From: Chitinispirillales bacterium
GTDB lineage: Bacteria; Fibrobacterota; Chitinivibrionia; Chitinivibrionales; Chitinispirillaceae
Direction of reading: 5' to 3'
Assembly: GCA_031254445.1 (NCBI GenBank)
Contig: JAIRUL010000272.1
Coordinates: 1 to 7,978, forward strand
Length of the DNA stretch: 7,978 nt
In this document: positions 6,018-7,978 of the stretch, piece by piece
Layout: every line of letters starts with the position of its first letter
Numbering within the stretch: position 1 is the first letter of the stretch
Program-made: the position numbers and the translations under genes
Notes under the pieces: model-generated
Seen by the model: only the letters and a program-made list of their open reading frames with translations
The model's database searches: none
Told to the model about the DNA's origin: nothing

Positions 6018-7946
6018 TTATCCCGTTGCCGTATCGCCGCTTCCCCCCAGCGCTTCTTTAAGTTTCATTGCCGACTCCTCCGAAAACCCCTGCACCCCCG
6101 CTATCTCGCCTACCGACGCCTCCGTAAGCCGCTTTACCGACCCGAACCGCTTGAGCAGCAGCGTCGCCCGAACTTTCCCTATCCCCGGGAGGTTTTCAAT
6201 CGACGAGCGGGTGAACTGTTTGCCTCTTATGTTGCGGTGATATGTTATCGCGTACCTATGCACCTCGTCGCGGATTCGCTCCACTAATTTTCTGGCCGGA
6301 TGCGTTTGCGGCAGCGCGAGCGGTTCGGCGAGGCACGGCGAGAATAATATCTCTTCCCTTTTTGCCAAGGAGGCGATAAGCGGCGGGTTCTCAAATTCCT
6401 TTAGCGCTTCCATCGCCGCGCGCAGCTGCCCCTTGCCGCCGTCGATTAGCAGCAAATCGGGGAACGCTCCGCCCTCGCCCCTAAGCCGCCTCAGCCTCCG
6501 CGAAACGGCCTCCATCATCATCGCGAAGTCGTTTTGGCCCTCGACCGTTTTTATTTTGTACCGGCGGTAGGCGGGCTTGTTCGGCAGCCCTGCCTTGAAC
6601 TGCACCATCCCCGCGACGGCGTAGGACTCGCCGAGGTTCGAGATGTCGAACGCCTCTATGACATCCGGCGGCGTCGGCAAACTTAGCGCTTTCTGCAAGT
6701 CCTCCACGTCCTGCGAGGCGCTCGGGGGGGATTTTTGCAGGAGGTACGAGTGCGCGTTTTTCTCGGCCATGGAGACTAAGAGCTTCTTCGCCCCTTTCTG
6801 CGGGATGATCACCAGAACGCGCGATTTTTGTTGACAAAGTTGGGGCGGCGTAGGCAGCCTAGGGCCTTGTTGGCATTGATTTTCGTGATTTTGCGAACTT
6901 CGGATATTTTGCCGATTTTGTTGACAGCGTTCGGGTTGTGAATTATGCTTATCAAACCACTCCTGCAGTACGGATTGCGTAAACCCGGCGTTATCCGGCA
7001 CGATAATTTCGCTTGGCACCTCCGTGTCCTCCAGCATGTAAAACTGCGGCACGATGTGGTCGTGGCTCTCCGCGGACATCTCCCAATGCACGCGTTTGAA
7101 GAGGAAGTTCCTCGCCGCCATGAGAAGCCCGTCCCTGAAGTGGAGTATCGCAAGCGATATGTCGCGGTCGCCCCGCGCGACGCCGAAGACGTCGCAGTCG
7201 GCGTCGGCGATGCGCAAATCCACGCGCTGCAGGCGCGAGGCGTCCGTAATCAGCATTATCTGATCCCGAAGCCGCGCCGCCTCCTCGAACCGCAGCTCTG
7301 TTGACGCGCGCGACATACGCTCTTCGAGCTCTTTCAGCAAATCCCTCCGCTTCCCCTTTAGAAAACGCGCCAAGTCGTTAATGCACCGCCGGTAATCGTC
7401 GGCGCTAACGTTCCCCGCGCACGGCCCGCCGCAACGCTTCATCGCGTAGTTTATGCACGGACGGATCGCATTCTGTAAAGGCAGATTCTTATTGCAGTCC
7501 CTAAGCTTAAAGATGCGCTTCGCGAAGCGCGCCATGCGGCGCATCGCGGCAACGTCGGTGTACGGGCCAAAATATGCTGCGGAGTCGTTCTCCACGCGGC
7601 GCACGACCAAGAGGCGCGGGAAGGCCTCGGCGAGGGTTATTTTGAGGTAAGGAAAGCGCTTGTCGTCGCGCAAGAGGACATTGTACTTGGGCATATGCTT
7701 GCGCACAAGGTTAGCTTCAAGTATCAGCGCCTCGGCCTCGGTGTGGGTGACGATTAGGTCGATGCTGTCTAGTTGGCGTAGCATCCCTGGGATTTGGGCG
7801 CGGTCGGCGTGGTCGCTGGAAAAATAGGAGCGCACGCGGGACCTTAGGTTCAGCGCCTTGCCGATGTATAGGATGTTGCCATCGGCGTCTTTCATTAGGT
7901 AGACACCTGGAGATTCAGGATAGTTTAAGAGTTGTTGGGTATCCAT
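6018..7946 (-). CDS. uvrC: UvrABC system protein C (excinuclease subunit)
   Basis: UvrC makes the dual incisions in nucleotide excision repair, acting with UvrB on DNA. Starting at ATG 7946 (MDTQQLL) gives 642 aa, slightly above the usual 600-620. The GIY-YIG nuclease is at the N-terminus (GVY 14-16, YIG 27-29, catalytic Glu77 in LILEANLV). Four cysteines at 151, 164, 172 and 176 (RDC...RPC...KRCGGPC) match the known Fe-S cluster positions. The UVR motif that binds UvrB is at about 205-235 (LEERMSRASTELRFEEAARLRDQI). The RNase H-like nuclease has D434 (FDISNLGE), D502 (LIDGGKGQL) and H563 (DEVHRYAITYHR). A helix-hairpin-helix pair ends the protein (ENLPGIGKVRATLLLKRFGS and following). The excess length is a Gln/Asn/Cys-rich insertion at about 336-374, before RVLVIIPQKG, in the linker between the two nuclease halves. 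The start lacks an obvious SD; a TTG at 7967 is possible but adds seven residues before the usual N-terminus. The upstream promoter is outside the window. Confidence 0.97.
   Translation of the reverse strand: MDTQQLLNYPESPGVYLMKDADGNILYIGKALNLRSRVRSYFSSDHADRAQIPGMLRQLDSIDLIVTHTEAEALILEANLVRKHMPKYNVLLRDDKRFPYLKITLAEAFPRLLVVRRVENDSAAYFGPYTDVAAMRRMARFAKRIFKLRDCNKNLPLQNAIRPCINYAMKRCGGPCAGNVSADDYRRCINDLARFLKGKRRDLLKELEERMSRASTELRFEEAARLRDQIMLITDASRLQRVDLRIADADCDVFGVARGDRDISLAILHFRDGLLMAARNFLFKRVHWEMSAESHDHIVPQFYMLEDTEVPSEIIVPDNAGFTQSVLQEWFDKHNSQPERCQQNRQNIRSSQNHENQCQQGPRLPTPPQLCQQKSRVLVIIPQKGAKKLLVSMAEKNAHSYLLQKSPPSASQDVEDLQKALSLPTPPDVIEAFDISNLGESYAVAGMVQFKAGLPNKPAYRRYKIKTVEGQNDFAMMMEAVSRRLRRLRGEGGAFPDLLLIDGGKGQLRAAMEALKEFENPPLIASLAKREEILFSPCLAEPLALPQTHPARKLVERIRDEVHRYAITYHRNIRGKQFTRSSIENLPGIGKVRATLLLKRFGSVKRLTEASVGEIAGVQGFSEESAMKLKEALGGSGDTATG
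6822..6926 (-). repeat. In-frame short direct repeats bounding the uvrC insertion
   Basis: TGTCAACAAAA followed by TCG occurs at 6926-6913 and again, with one extra A, at 6836-6822. The starts are exactly 90 bases apart, so both are read as Cys-Gln-Gln in the uvrC frame. A third related copy, TGCCAACAA (6875-6867), lies between them. They bound most of the extra segment and resemble either a small duplication or the edges of an inserted element. Confidence 0.7.
6876..6920 (-). repeat. Degenerate 9-base tandem repeat inside uvrC
   Basis: Five successive 9-base units on the minus strand follow the pattern CAAAATCnn: units at 6920-6912, 6911-6903, 6902-6894 (most diverged), 6893-6885 and 6884-6876. 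In the uvrC frame they read QNR-QNI-RSS-QNH-ENQ; a second frame is also open and reads KIG-KIS-EVR-KIT-KIN. The stretch is AT-rich against GC-rich surroundings, and the period of three codons keeps the frame intact. Confidence 0.75.
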
Positions 7947-7978
7947 AATTAATTTTTGTAAAGTCAAATTCTTTTAAA

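Noticed and set aside
7939..7967. TTGACT at 7967-7962 as the -35 of a uvrC promoter
   Set aside because: A -10 at normal spacing would lie inside the coding sequence and does not match the consensus.
1..7978. CRISPR array, tRNA or rRNA gene, insertion sequence, defence system
   Set aside because: No regularly spaced repeats, no RNA gene signature and no transposase or known defence motif was seen in either strand.

Overview
The window is bacterial chromosomal DNA, moderately to strongly GC-rich, with one gene on the plus strand (a hybrid sensor histidine kinase, cut by the left edge) converging on three genes on the minus strand. In transcription order these are uvrC, glgP and hisD. All three are complete or nearly so and look functional. 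The phylum cannot be fixed from this sequence. A membrane hybrid kinase with a periplasmic solute-binding-type sensor and the motifs FIANMNHEMRTPMN and FMDHMMPEMDG recalls kinases of gut spirochaetes and other gut anaerobes, but this is an impression from memory, not a search result.

Left region (1-1826): one reading frame runs from the left edge to 1826 and encodes a solute-binding sensor lobe, a membrane helix, HisKA and HATPase_c domains and a receiver domain. It is broken by a single in-frame TGA at 393-395. From memory of the family, this position is usually Cys (LCSI). A hairpin lies just downstream of the TGA, with geometry compatible with a bacterial SECIS element. The gene is therefore a nonsense-interrupted kinase, a sequencing error, a split gene restarting at ATG 402, or a selenocysteine candidate.

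Middle region (1827-5808): a 73-base convergent intergenic stretch holds a weak stem-loop and a run of 12 C. Next come hisD (histidinol dehydrogenase, last two steps of histidine synthesis) and, 36 bases upstream of it, glgP (alpha-glucan phosphorylase). The short gap suggests co-transcription of glgP and hisD.

Right region (5809-7978): a 209-base gap carries a promoter-like sequence and leader hairpins for glgP, and a possible terminator for uvrC. uvrC encodes the excision-repair nuclease subunit with all its usual domains. It also carries an unusual insertion of about 39 residues built from degenerate 9-base (3-codon) tandem repeats flanked by short direct repeats. The three minus-strand genes share no pathway, so their order looks like ordinary genome packing rather than a functional cluster. 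No stretch over 300 bases lacks a gene. I see no tRNA, rRNA, CRISPR, insertion sequence or defence system.
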